Shown: positions 52,466-60,900 of the stretch, piece by piece
Layout of the letters: every line of letters starts with the position of its first letter
Numbering within the stretch: position 1 is the first letter of the stretch
Assembly (NCBI GenBank): GCA_024405875.1
Contig: JAKSOA010000005.1
Location: forward strand, 32,940-96,939
DNA length: 64,000 nucleotides
Direction of reading: 5' to 3'
Source of the DNA: Paludibacteraceae bacterium
GTDB lineage: Bacteria > Bacteroidota > Bacteroidia > Bacteroidales > Paludibacteraceae
Made by a program: the position numbers and the translations under genes
Notes under the pieces: generated by a model
Seen by the model: only the letters and a program-made list of their open reading frames with translations
The model's database searches: none
What the model was told of the DNA's origin: nothing

Positions 52466-54502
52466 ATGGCTACTAAAAAAGATATTCAAGCAGCAGCGGA
52501 ACCTAAGGTTACGGCTGCAAAAGAAGCAACTCCAAAAGCAAAGGCGGCAGCGACAGTTGAGGAGAAGATTGACGCAAAAATTCCAGAAGGACCTCTTGCT
52601 GAGAAATGGAGCAACTATAAGGCACACCAGAAACTTGTTAACCCTGCAAACAAACGTAAACTTGACATAATTGTAGTTGGTACAGGTCTTGCAGGTGCAT
52701 CCGCAGCGGCATCACTTGCTGAGATGGGATTCAATGTACTTAACTTCTGTATTCAAGACTCACCACGCCGTGCACACTCAATTGCCGCACAGGGTGGTAT
52801 AAACGCAGCCAAGAACTACCAGAATGATGGTGACTCAGTATATCGTTTGTTCTACGATACCATTAAGGGCGGTGACTACCGTGCTCGTGAGGCTAACGTA
52901 TATCGTCTGGCGGAAGTATCAAACAACATTATTGACCAATGCGTCGCACAGGGTGTTCCATTCGCTCGTGAGTACGGCGGACTGCTTGACAACCGCTCTT
53001 TCGGTGGCGCGCAGGTATCACGTACATTCTACGCTAAAGGTCAGACAGGTCAACAACTTCTGCTTGGCGCATATTCAGCGTTAAGCCGTCAGATAGGCAA
53101 AGGCAAAGTTAAGATGTACTCACGCTATGAGATGCTTGACGTTGTTATTATTGAGGGCAGAGCAAGAGGTATTATCGCTCGCAACCTTGTTACAGGTAGA
53201 ATTGAGCGTTTCTTCGCTCACGCAGTAGTAATAGGCACAGGAGGTTACGGAAACACATTCTTCCTCTCTACAAACGCTATGGCTTCAAACGGTTCAGCCG
53301 CAATGCAGATATACAAGAAGGGCGCTTACTTCGCTAACCCTTGTTACGCACAGATACACCCTACCTGTATTCCTGTTCACGGAGCGTTCCAATCAAAACT
53401 GACACTTATGTCAGAGTCTCTCCGTAATGACGGACGAATCTGGGTTCCTAAGAAACTTGAGGACGCAAAGGCCCTACAGGCAGGCAAACTTAAAGGTCGT
53501 GACATACCAGAAGAGGACCGTGACTACTATTTGGAGCGCCGCTACCCTGCTTTCGGTAACCTTGTTCCACGTGACGTGGCATCACGTGCCGCAAAAGAGC
53601 GTTGTGACGCTGGCTTTGGTGTAAACGCTACCGGTCTTGCCGTATTCCTTGATTTCTCTGACGCAATCAAACGTCTTGGCAAGGATGTCGTGGCACAAAA
53701 GTACGGCAACCTATTCCAAATGTATGAGAAGATTGTTGATGAGAATCCTTACGAGGACCCGATGATGATATTCCCTGCCATTCACTACACAATGGGTGGT
53801 ATCTGGGTTGATTATGAACTTATGACCTCTATAAAGGGTCTGTTCTGTATTGGTGAGGCAAACTTCTCTGACCACGGAGCAAACCGTCTTGGAGCGTCAG
53901 CCCTTATGCAAGGACTTGCCGACGGTTACTTTGTTCTTCCTTACACCATTCAGAACTACCTTGCAGACCAAATCACAGTACCACGTATGAGCACAGACCT
54001 TCCTGAGTTTGAAGAGGCGGAGAAAGCCATCAAAGAGAAGATTGCCAAACTTATGGCAATTCAAGGAAGCAAGTCTGTTGACAGCATTCACCGTGAACTT
54101 GGTCTTGTTATGTGGGATTTTGTTGGTATGGGACGCACAAAAGCAGGTCTTGAGACAGCCATCAAGAAAATTGACGAGATTAGAAAAGAGTTCTGGAGCA
54201 ATGTTTACATTCCAGGTAAGTCCGATGACCTTAACGTTGAACTTGAGAAAGCACTTCGTCTTGCAGACTTTATTGAGATTGGACAGTTGATGGCTCGTGA
54301 CGCACTTATGCGTGAGGAGTCTTGCGGCGGTCACTTCCGTGAAGAGTACCAGACACCTGAGGGTGAGGCGCTACGTCAGGATGACAAGTTCTCATTCGCA
54401 TCTTGCTGGAAATATATGGGAGAAGGCAAAGAGCCTGTAATGCTTAAGGAACCTCTTGATTATGAGTTCACAGAGAGAAAAACACGTAACTACAAGAATT
54501 AA
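52466..54502 (+). CDS. frdA: Fumarate reductase flavoprotein subunit
   Basis: 678 residues. The FAD motif is [12 protein letters not shown], the covalent-FAD His lies in [11 protein letters not shown] and the catalytic region includes H-P-T-C-I-P-V-H-G. The first 35 or so residues ([12 protein letters not shown]) are Ala/Lys-rich and precede the normal family start [11 protein letters not shown]. No other in-frame ATG before the core is seen, so the extension is probably translated. Confidence 0.95.
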   Translation: MATKKDIQAAAEPKVTAAKEATPKAKAAATVEEKIDAKIPEGPLAEKWSNYKAHQKLVNPANKRKLDIIVVGTGLAGASAAASLAEMGFNVLNFCIQDSPRRAHSIAAQGGINAAKNYQNDGDSVYRLFYDTIKGGDYRAREANVYRLAEVSNNIIDQCVAQGVPFAREYGGLLDNRSFGGAQVSRTFYAKGQTGQQLLLGAYSALSRQIGKGKVKMYSRYEMLDVVIIEGRARGIIARNLVTGRIERFFAHAVVIGTGGYGNTFFLSTNAMASNGSAAMQIYKKGAYFANPCYAQIHPTCIPVHGAFQSKLTLMSESLRNDGRIWVPKKLEDAKALQAGKLKGRDIPEEDRDYYLERRYPAFGNLVPRDVASRAAKERCDAGFGVNATGLAVFLDFSDAIKRLGKDVVAQKYGNLFQMYEKIVDENPYEDPMMIFPAIHYTMGGIWVDYELMTSIKGLFCIGEANFSDHGANRLGASALMQGLADGYFVLPYTIQNYLADQITVPRMSTDLPEFEEAEKAIKEKIAKLMAIQGSKSVDSIHRELGLVMWDFVGMGRTKAGLETAIKKIDEIRKEFWSNVYIPGKSDDLNVELEKALRLADFIEIGQLMARDALMREESCGGHFREEYQTPEGEALRQDDKFSFASCWKYMGEGKEPVMLKEPLDYEFTERKTRNYKN

Positions 54503-54514
54503 ACACTCACACAA

Positions 54515-55270
54515 ATGGATAAAACAATTAATGTAACACTGAAGATATGGCGTCAAGCCGGTCCTAAAGTAAAAGGACACTTTGAGACATACAAGTTGGA
54601 CAACATCTCCACTGACAGCTCATTCCTTGAGATGCTTGACATTCTTAATGAGCAACTTATCTCAGAGAAGAAAGAACCAGTAGTATTTGACCACGACTGC
54701 CGTGAGGGTATTTGCGGAATGTGCTCACTATACATTAACGGGCACCCGCACGGACCTGACAGCGCGGTTACAACCTGTCAACTTCATATGCGTCGTTTCC
54801 ACGATGGTGACACAATCACTGTTGAGCCGTGGCGTTCAAACGCATTCCCTGTAATCCGTGACCTTATGGTTGACCGCCGTGCATACGACAAGATTATGCA
54901 GGCTGGTGGTTTCGTGTCAGTAAACACAGGTGGCGTTCCAGACGCAAACGCAATTCCAATTCCTAAGAAAGATGCTGATGAGGCAATGGACAACGCATCT
55001 TGCATTGGTTGCGGTGCTTGTGCCGCCGCTTGTAAGAACGGCTCGGCAATGCTGTTCGTAGCCGCTAAAGTTAGCCAGTTGGCACTTCTTCCACAAGGAA
55101 AAGTTGAGGCGGCTCGCCGTGTCAAGGCTATGCTTGGCAAGATGGACGAACTTGGTTTTGGTAACTGTACCAACACTGGTGCCTGCGCAGCAGAATGTCC
55201 TAAGTGCGTTCCACTAAGTGCCATCGCTCGCTTGAACCGTGAGTTCATCTGCGCTAAATTCAAAGATTAA
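54515..55270 (+). CDS. frdB: Fumarate reductase iron-sulfur subunit
   Basis: 251 residues. The 2Fe-2S cluster is in C-R-E-G-I-C-G-M-C with a later Cys (T-T-C-Q-L-H); the 4Fe-4S set begins S-C-I-G-C-G-A-C; the third set is [14 protein letters not shown]. It passes electrons between FrdC haems and FrdA flavin. It is 12 bp after frdA. Confidence 0.95.
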   Translation: MDKTINVTLKIWRQAGPKVKGHFETYKLDNISTDSSFLEMLDILNEQLISEKKEPVVFDHDCREGICGMCSLYINGHPHGPDSAVTTCQLHMRRFHDGDTITVEPWRSNAFPVIRDLMVDRRAYDKIMQAGGFVSVNTGGVPDANAIPIPKKDADEAMDNASCIGCGACAAACKNGSAMLFVAAKVSQLALLPQGKVEAARRVKAMLGKMDELGFGNCTNTGACAAECPKCVPLSAIARLNREFICAKFKD

Positions 55271-55276
55271 CCAATC

Positions 55277-55304
55277 CGTCATTCTGAGCATAAGCGAAGA
55301 ATCT
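55277..55304. repeat. CGTCATTCTGA..GAAGAATCT repeat, copy 2
   Basis: Lies between the frdB stop and the next ATG at 55309; matches the repeat at the miaA end with a 2-bp insertion. Confidence 0.65.
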
Positions 55305-55308
55305 TTTT

Positions 55309-56259
55309 ATGGCTGATAATTATTTGGAGAGACACTACGCTGATTATGAAAGGCGCAAGGCAACGCTGGCTGGTGTCTCTAAAAAACCATCATTTTCAGA
55401 GGTACGCGCTATGCGTATCTCTGTCTTTAATGACACAGTTGAATGCTGCTCCAGAGGCTCCTATATAAACAAATTCGGAGACACAGTCACTTTTCCCGTC
55501 ACTGATGGTTCCGCTGACGGCACACAGTTCTACACAAACAAGAATGCCTGTGTCATTAGTGACATACCAACTCTTACACAAGGTACTGAAGTTAGTGTAA
55601 TCAATATTGACTGCCTTATTGCCGCCAAATACCTATTAGATAACGGCTACAAGCCTGCCGTACTCAATATGGCAAGCCGACATAACCCTGGAGGCGGCGT
55701 AATAAACGGAAGCGGGGCTCAAGAGGAGAACCTATGCCGCCGCACAACACTTCACCGTTCCATTTTCCCGTACGGAGAGTTCGGAGCAAAATATGGTTTG
55801 GGCAGTACCACCGCCCGCTACCCTATGGATCACACTCACGGTGGAATATACACGCCGGAAGTGTGGGTGATAAAAGATGAGGAGGATAAACGCTATCAAT
55901 ATCTTGACACACCATATAAAATATCAGTAATCACGGTGGCAGGTGTGAACAATCCTGATTTAGATGACAACGGTCTCTTTACGCCTCAAATTGCGGAGGC
56001 GATAAGGTGCAAAATACGCACAATTATGCGTCTTGGACTAAAGAACGGCAATGACTCCCTTGTGCTTGGCGCACTTGGCTGCGGGGCGTTCCGTAACCCG
56101 CCTGAGCAGGTTGCTGTGCTGTTCAAAGAGGTGTTCAATGAACCTGAGTTCAAAAACAAGTACCGCCGCATAATATTCGCCATACTTGATGACCACAACG
56201 CCCATCAGGCACATAACCCACACGGTAATTTCAAACCGTTCAAAGAGGTATTTGCATAA
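55309..56259 (+). CDS. Bacterial poly(ADP-ribose) glycohydrolase (TIGR02452 type)
   Basis: 316 residues, macrodomain fold. The PARG signature is exact: G-G-G at 128-130, seven residues, Q-E-E at 138-140, preceded by S-R-H-N-P and followed by N-L-C-R-R-T. A G-A-L-G-C-G-A-F-R-N-P phosphate loop is near 258. These enzymes remove ADP-ribose from proteins. Immediately downstream is an operon with a predicted ADP-ribosyltransferase, whose -33 box lies in the last codons of this gene. Whether the two act on the same target is inference. Confidence 0.88.
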   Translation: MADNYLERHYADYERRKATLAGVSKKPSFSEVRAMRISVFNDTVECCSRGSYINKFGDTVTFPVTDGSADGTQFYTNKNACVISDIPTLTQGTEVSVINIDCLIAAKYLLDNGYKPAVLNMASRHNPGGGVINGSGAQEENLCRRTTLHRSIFPYGEFGAKYGLGSTTARYPMDHTHGGIYTPEVWVIKDEEDKRYQYLDTPYKISVITVAGVNNPDLDDNGLFTPQIAEAIRCKIRTIMRLGLKNGNDSLVLGALGCGAFRNPPEQVAVLFKEVFNEPEFKNKYRRIIFAILDDHNAHQAHNPHGNFKPFKEVFA

Positions 56260-56282
56260 AATAATAAAAAACTGTATCTTTG
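56251..56282 (+). promoter_or_regulatory. Promoter of DUF3791-DUF3990 operon
   Basis: TTTG at 56251-56254 (inside the last codons of the PARG gene), a 20-bp spacer and TATCTTTG at 56275-56282; ATG at 56301. A near-consensus promoter. Confidence 0.8.
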
Positions 56283-56300
56283 CAAAAAGGTATCAATATT

Positions 56301-56525
56301 ATGTCTGCATTAGATAAAAACATACTGTGTTTTTTAGTGGCTCTTGTCGCAGAGTTTGCCAAACGATTTGGCATAACCCAAGACAAAGCTTACAACTATA
56401 TTCAGGAATATAATGGTTTGAATTATTACCTCAAGCATTACACAATTCTTCACACCTTATCTTTTGATGATAATATTGACGGATTAATAAAAGTGTGTGC
56501 GAACAATGGAGGAACAATAAAATGA
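56301..56525 (+). CDS. DUF3791 small protein
   Basis: 74 residues of DUF3791: helical, with F-L-V-A-L-V-A-E-F-A-K-R-F, A-Y-N-Y-I-Q-E-Y and Y-Y-L-K-H-Y. The ATG at 56301 is the first after the promoter. Its stop overlaps the ART gene's ATG (ATGA), so the two are coupled. From memory, DUF3791 often precedes DUF3990 genes, which suggests an antitoxin or adaptor; neither role is shown. Confidence 0.75.
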   Translation: MSALDKNILCFLVALVAEFAKRFGITQDKAYNYIQEYNGLNYYLKHYTILHTLSFDDNIDGLIKVCANNGGTIK

Positions 56526-57004
56526 GACTTTATCATGGCTCAGATATTCTAGTATATAACCCCAATCTTGAAAAAGGGAAACCTTTTAAAGATTTTGGCA
56601 AAGGTTTCTATCTATCATCGGACCTTCAACAAGCAATGGCAATGGCATCGCAGAAAGCCGCATTATCAATTAATGCAAAGCCAATTGTGACAACTTTTGA
56701 ATTTAATGAGAATGTTTTATCGGATGGTTCCCTAAAAATCAAAAAATTTGAGACCTACTCAGAAGAATGGGCTAAGTTTGTTCTAAAAAACAGAGATAGG
56801 AAAACAGCTCAACCTTGTCATAATTTTGACATCGTATACGGTCCTATAGCAGATGACAAGGTTGTAAGACAAATGCGTAGATTTGAGATGGGGGACATCT
56901 CCTTAAAAGAGTTGATGAGAGAGTTGAAATATCCCAAAGGAATAACATTCCAATATTTTTTCGGAACTGAGAAAGCATTGAAAGCACTTACATTTATATG
57001 TTAA
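56522..57004 (+). CDS. DUF3990, predicted ADP-ribosyltransferase
   Basis: 160 residues. It begins R-L-Y-H-G-S, with H5 at the first ART strand, then F-G-K-G-F-Y-L-S with Y30, and late in the chain F-Q-Y-F-F-G-T-E-K-A-L, where E150 is the best candidate for the third residue of an H-Y-E type NAD site. DUF3990 is, as I recall, grouped with the ADP-ribosyltransferase clan. The length is about right for a single ART domain. No signal peptide, so a cytosolic target is likely. It is flanked by two small proteins in overlapping frames. Confidence 0.75.
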   Translation: MRLYHGSDILVYNPNLEKGKPFKDFGKGFYLSSDLQQAMAMASQKAALSINAKPIVTTFEFNENVLSDGSLKIKKFETYSEEWAKFVLKNRDRKTAQPCHNFDIVYGPIADDKVVRQMRRFEMGDISLKELMRELKYPKGITFQYFFGTEKALKALTFIC

Positions 57005-57216
57005 CAGAAGGACAGATTGAGTGTATGAAAGAGGATTTGACAGCAGATTTAGCTCAAATTCTCATAGAGGAGCAACATCTGACTATAGAGCAGGCTCTAA
57101 ATATTGTATACAACTCTCAGACCTTTAAAAACATACAAAATAGTGCTACCGGTTTATATTATCAGAGTGTGGGTTCTGTATATGATGACCTACAACAAGA
57201 ATTAAAGCAACCTTAA
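56998..57216 (+). CDS. Small partner protein of DUF3990 operon
   Basis: 72 residues, overlapping the ART gene by 7 bp. Pattern: an acidic helix, then A-L-N-I-V-Y-N-S-Q-T-F and T-G-L-Y-Y-Q-S-V-G-S-V-Y-D-D-L. I recall similar proteins beside DUF3990 genes but cannot name the family. The overlap implies a stoichiometric, co-translated partner, perhaps an antitoxin or targeting subunit. Confidence 0.65.
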   Translation: MLTEGQIECMKEDLTADLAQILIEEQHLTIEQALNIVYNSQTFKNIQNSATGLYYQSVGSVYDDLQQELKQP

Positions 57217-57259
57217 AAAAATACAAGGGCAGTAAATACATATAATCGCATACTATATT

Positions 57260-57436
57260 CACGTTAAAGAAAAAGCATAGGGAACTGTTTCTTATAACGA
57301 TGAGAAATAGTGTATAAACAGCAAGCATCACAGCCTGCAAACAAAGTCTATAATTCCCGTGTGGGTTCTTCTATAGACTTTGCAGGTTTCTCCTATGCTT
57401 CCTGTTAACGTGGTAGAAAAAACCCACACTTTTTTT
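57260..57436 (+). ncRNA. Folded palindromic element with terminator-like end (unknown RNA or repeat)
   Basis: Outer stem: CACGTTAA (57260-57267) with TTAACGTG (57405-57412), and AAGCATAGG (57273-57281) with CCTATGCTT (57392-57400). It encloses hairpin P2 (about 57285-57321) and hairpin P3 (57334-57386, arms CCTGCAAA/TTTGCAGG and GTCTATA/TATAGAC). The P3 loop carries GTGTGGGTT (57359-57367), which pairs perfectly with AACCCACAC (57421-57429) just before seven T. It could be a pseudoknot, or an alternative terminator. Strand choice rests on the T run; a mobile palindromic repeat is the main alternative. Confidence 0.55.
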
Positions 57437-57444
57437 CTATGAAG

Positions 57445-57475
57445 CATAGTAATGCTCTATCTCATAATTACTATG
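57445..57475 (+). promoter_or_regulatory. Inverted repeat covering the start codon of the XRE gene
   Basis: CATAGTAAT (57445-57453) and ATTACTATG (57467-57475), perfect 9-bp arms with a 13-nt spacer; the second arm ends in the ATG of the XRE gene. It could be an operator for that protein or a start-codon hairpin. Confidence 0.6.
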
Positions 57476-57691
57476 AATGAAGAAATCCACATTGGAAAAA
57501 TAATCAAAGCAGAACTCGACAAACAAGGTCGTAAACATTGTTGGCTGGCAAAAGAAATACATTGTGAACCATCAAACATAAATAAAATATTAAATCGCAA
57601 AAGTATTGACTGCGAACTCTTACTGGAGATTTCAAAAGCACTACAAATAAATCTTTTTGAATTCTATGAAAAGGCTGTCAATAATAGATGA
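57473..57691 (+). CDS. Small XRE-family regulator
   Basis: 72 residues. A single HTH_3-like domain: I-G-K-I-I-K-A-E-L-D-K, then W-L-A-K-E-I-H-C-E-P-S-N-I-N-K-I-L, then E-L-L-L-E-I-S-K-A-L. The ATG at 57473 is chosen because upstream sequence is structured. It probably represses its own region through the inverted repeat at 57445-57475, and might also control the ART operon or the three genes that follow. Confidence 0.75.
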   Translation: MNEEIHIGKIIKAELDKQGRKHCWLAKEIHCEPSNINKILNRKSIDCELLLEISKALQINLFEFYEKAVNNR

Positions 57692-57755
57692 CAACTATTC
57701 ACATTTTAATGAATATATTTCATTTGCTTTTACAAATTGAGAACGAAAAAGAGGA

Positions 57756-57763
57756 TAATTTTG
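57756..57763 (+). promoter_or_regulatory. -7 box before the three-gene cassette
   Basis: TAATTTTG at 57756-57763; the -33 candidate ATTG (57736-57739) leaves a 16-bp spacer. Confidence 0.4.
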
Positions 57764-57787
57764 TAAAGGATAAAATATAAAAAAATT

Positions 57788-58156
57788 ATGAGATTTTTAC
57801 TAAAAACAATTTTTTGGTGTATAACTATCGTTAGTGGTGTATTTGCTCTAAAATATTTTGCAGAGTATCAAGACTTGCATGAGGCTTTATCGATGGTACT
57901 TCTAATAGTGTTTGGTATACTCAGTGTTACAAGTTTGGTTTGTGTACACGGGGTGAAACATCGCTGTCCAAAATGTCATAAATGGTTTGCCTTTGATGAA
58001 GCCAATCGTAAACAAATTAATCGAGAACTTGATAGAATTGCAACTGATGGTAAAGCATTGTATCGGACAACTTATGACATCACAATAAAGTGCAAAAAAT
58101 GCGGATATTATGAAAACAAAACTGAAGAAGTTACCGATCAGGAGACTAAAAGTTAA
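57788..58156 (+). CDS. Two-span membrane protein with a zinc ribbon
   Basis: 122 residues. Hydrophobic helices at about 5-24 and 34-55 are followed by a cytosolic-looking ribbon with C-P-K-C (about 59-62) and C-K-K-C (about 102-105). No named family recognised. It is the first of three genes in the same direction with short gaps (11 and 26 bp), all AT-rich and lacking known homologues to my eye. Confidence 0.65.
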   Translation: MRFLLKTIFWCITIVSGVFALKYFAEYQDLHEALSMVLLIVFGILSVTSLVCVHGVKHRCPKCHKWFAFDEANRKQINRELDRIATDGKALYRTTYDITIKCKKCGYYENKTEEVTDQETKS

Positions 58157-58167
58157 CATTTTTATAG

Positions 58168-58587
58168 ATGGAAGATGAGTACTTCATAATTAAAAAAGTC
58201 AAGAAAGATCCTGGTCCTCAAATAGGATGCGGAACCATTATTATATTTATTATAGCATTAGCAATAACTCATACCATTGATAGCCCTAATACGTCTCCTA
58301 TAATCACAACAACGGAGCAAACTCCTAATGTAACAGATACAGTAAATAGCACTGTGGCATTAACAAACAAGGTGACAGCAATAGACGAAGAGAACCAGAG
58401 AAACGAGGAACATATTAAAACAGAACCAACAGAAAATTCCATTATTCAAGAGGTAAAAAATGCAGATTCAATATCAAATAAAATCAAACCGTACGACAAT
58501 AAAAAATTAAGCCGTAAAGAGCGTTTGAAACTAAAGATAGAAAAACGCAAAACAAAAAGGAGAAAACATAAAGAAAAAAAGATATAA
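58168..58587 (+). CDS. Single-span protein with a very basic C-terminus
   Basis: 139 residues. One membrane helix at about 20-36 (I-I-I-F-I-I-A-L-A-I), then a Thr/Asn/Glu-rich, probably disordered stretch, and about 30 residues dominated by Lys and Arg (R-K-E-R-L-K-L-K-I-E-K-R). The basic tail would bind nucleic acid or acidic lipid if cytosolic. No family is recognised. Confidence 0.55.
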   Translation: MEDEYFIIKKVKKDPGPQIGCGTIIIFIIALAITHTIDSPNTSPIITTTEQTPNVTDTVNSTVALTNKVTAIDEENQRNEEHIKTEPTENSIIQEVKNADSISNKIKPYDNKKLSRKERLKLKIEKRKTKRRKHKEKKI

Positions 58588-58613
58588 AAAATCTAAGTTA
58601 TTATACAATTCAT

Positions 58614-59498
58614 ATGAAGAGAATAATTAACATATTTGTGCTAATCTGTGTCAGCAACTTAATTATGGCGGAAAGTTCATTTCAGATTATTTCACGCAGA
58701 CCTGAAAAGATATTAATGGAGCCCTTTGTAAACATTGACATAAAGAGCCCATTCAACTCAGACGAGCAGACGCCCGACAGTTTGTCATTCGAATACAGAT
58801 TATTGTTAGAAACTTGTGATAACGGTACACAAAAATTTGTATTTACCAAATTTATGGTTAATCCACTTATAGACAAATGCATAGTTGTATATAAAACACC
58901 ACAAAAAGGCAATCCGGAATGGGAGATACAGGCAATTGGATTCAAAGATATTTTCGATTGCTTAAAAAGAATCAATTCCGTATATCTAGAAGGAACTATA
59001 ATGGGATTGAAGGTTCAAGCACACCAACGACCTGATGCGTATAACGATTTCGTGTTTATTGACGGATTCAAGATGAACACTCCAATGAAATTCAAATCAT
59101 ATATTGATGAATTAAAAGAGCAAATAAAAAAACAAGAAACCAAACAGCAGAAACAGAATACTAAAGAACTTAAAGAAAAAGAGCAAAACGAACAAGAAAG
59201 ACTCAGACAACAAGAATTAAGAAATAAAACAAAAAAAGATAAGTTATCTATACTTTATCATCTTGAACAAACACCATCTGAGTCAGAAATTATAGAAATG
59301 GCAAAGAAAGAAGTAAACAAATGTTTTATGGCTCTACTACTAACGACAGGGGCATTTGATACACTCTATGCTAGCGAAATAAAAGAATATTTTAATAACT
59401 CTGAAATAACTTCTTTGGCAAGAAATTATTCAATTTCTGAATTAAAAGAGATGTCAGAGGCACATGACAAATATTTTGAAATATATATGAAAGACTAA
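58614..59498 (+). CDS. Secreted coiled-coil protein of unknown function
   Basis: 294 residues. A signal peptide of about 19 residues (ends L-I-M-A-E) precedes a beta-rich domain of about 25-165 (V-Y-K-T-P-Q-K-G-N-P-E-W-E). A Gln/Lys/Glu coiled coil at about 170-220 leads to a helical C-terminal domain (about 225-290). No family recognised. As the last gene of the cassette it could act in the periplasm with the two membrane proteins. Confidence 0.6.
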   Translation: MKRIINIFVLICVSNLIMAESSFQIISRRPEKILMEPFVNIDIKSPFNSDEQTPDSLSFEYRLLLETCDNGTQKFVFTKFMVNPLIDKCIVVYKTPQKGNPEWEIQAIGFKDIFDCLKRINSVYLEGTIMGLKVQAHQRPDAYNDFVFIDGFKMNTPMKFKSYIDELKEQIKKQETKQQKQNTKELKEKEQNEQERLRQQELRNKTKKDKLSILYHLEQTPSESEIIEMAKKEVNKCFMALLLTTGAFDTLYASEIKEYFNNSEITSLARNYSISELKEMSEAHDKYFEIYMKD

Positions 59499-59536
59499 CG
59501 GTATTAGTGTAAGTACTATTTATCTTTTGCGTATAA

Positions 59537-60820
59537 CTAATCTTCGGCCTCAAAGCAGAGCATTTCAGGGGTTATTGTAATGCTCTCAACTTGGTTTACA
59601 AGTTCTTTGCAGTATGGGCGTTGCAGTTTTACGTAGTTCTCTGTAAAACCAAACATAAGCCCGTGTTTGTCAGCCTCTTCCCACAGCACCCTGCGGCTTG
59701 TCCCTACCTGTGAGTTGTAGAAAGCGGTCATCTGCTGTAATGACCAATCCATAAGAACGCCCACACGGCGTTTCTGTTCCATCGGGGAGACCTTATATGG
59801 TATTTTCAACGCCATTGTACCGGTGCGTTCAGAGTATGGGAAGACGTGAAGGCGTGTGACAGGCAGTGATTCAATGAATCTCACACTCTCATCAAACAGT
59901 TCAGGAGTCTCACCACGCATACCCGCAATGACATCAACGCCTATGAAGGCATCGGGGTTCAAAGATTTTATCTTACCTATTTTTGAGGCGAACAACTGCG
60001 TGTCATAACGGCGGTGCATAAGTTTCAAAACCTCATCTGAGCCACACTGAAGCGGAATATGGTAGTGTGGAGCAAAGCGTTTGCTATGAGCGCAGAACTC
60101 TATTATTTCATCAGTAAGCAAGTCAGGCTCTATTGATGATATACGAAAACGCTCAATGCCCTCAACATCATCCAAGGCCTTTATAAGTTGCAGAAAATCC
60201 TCCCCGTTATGCTTACCAAAATCACCAATATTCACTCCTGTCAGTATTATCTCCTTGCCACCCTGCAAGGCAACCTGATTAGCCATAGTGACTATCTCCG
60301 ATATTCTGCCGCTACGGCTACGTCCTCGTGCGAAAGGAATGGCACAATATGTGCAAAAGCAGTCACAACCGTCCTGAACCTTTAGAAAATGCCTTGTCCT
60401 GCCCTCTGATGACACTGATGGGTAAAATGGTGTAATATGTTTGCAATCAGAGACTTTAACCTGAGCCTCAGCCTGTTTCTCAACAGAGGTGAGCAACCTT
60501 GACGGAATCTCAAACTTATCATTGGCACCCAATACCAAGTCAACACCATCAATAGCCGCTATCTCAGTGGCTTTCAGTTGAGCGTAGCAACCCGTTACAA
60601 CTATGTAGGCATCGGGGAAGTTCTTGTGAATCTTATGTATAAGTTGACGCCCCTTGCGGTCTGCAGCATCAGTTACCGTACAGGTGTTTATTATGCATAT
60701 ATCCGGCTTCTCATATTTGTTAACACGCTCAAAGCCAGCCTCATATAGGGTTCGGGCTATATGAGATGACTCTGCAAAATTAAGTTTGCAACCAAGTGTA
60801 TGGAAACTAACTTTTTTCAA
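59537..60820 (-). CDS. mtaB: tRNA t6A37 methylthiotransferase MtaB
   Basis: About 427 residues. The N-terminal UPF0004 domain begins T-L-G-C-K-L-N-F-A-E; the radical SAM motif is C-x3-C-x2-C in C-D-C-F-C-T-Y-C; a TRAM domain closes it. It adds the 2-methylthio group to t6A37 in tRNA. No ATG is available near the start: the longer frame begins at a TTG inside the -7 box TAATTTTG (minus, 60839-60846), so the TTG at 60820, giving M-K-K-V-S-F-H-T-L-G-C, is preferred. This start is a judgement. Confidence 0.88.
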   Translation of the reverse strand: MKKVSFHTLGCKLNFAESSHIARTLYEAGFERVNKYEKPDICIINTCTVTDAADRKGRQLIHKIHKNFPDAYIVVTGCYAQLKATEIAAIDGVDLVLGANDKFEIPSRLLTSVEKQAEAQVKVSDCKHITPFYPSVSSEGRTRHFLKVQDGCDCFCTYCAIPFARGRSRSGRISEIVTMANQVALQGGKEIILTGVNIGDFGKHNGEDFLQLIKALDDVEGIERFRISSIEPDLLTDEIIEFCAHSKRFAPHYHIPLQCGSDEVLKLMHRRYDTQLFASKIGKIKSLNPDAFIGVDVIAGMRGETPELFDESVRFIESLPVTRLHVFPYSERTGTMALKIPYKVSPMEQKRRVGVLMDWSLQQMTAFYNSQVGTSRRVLWEEADKHGLMFGFTENYVKLQRPYCKELVNQVESITITPEMLCFEAED

Positions 60821-60838
60821 TATACGCTCAATGTTTTG

Positions 60839-60846
60839 CAAAATTA
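60839..60846 (-). promoter_or_regulatory. -7 box of mtaB
   Basis: TAATTTTG on the minus strand, about 20 bp upstream of the chosen TTG start. Confidence 0.5.
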
Positions 60847-60900
60847 AACTAATTTCTATAAATTCGCATTAATTAACACCTTAAAACAATCAAAACAACT

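Noticed and set aside
57260-57436. Retron-type msr-msd RNA
   Set aside because: Long inverted repeats fit, but no reverse transcriptase gene follows; only an XRE regulator.
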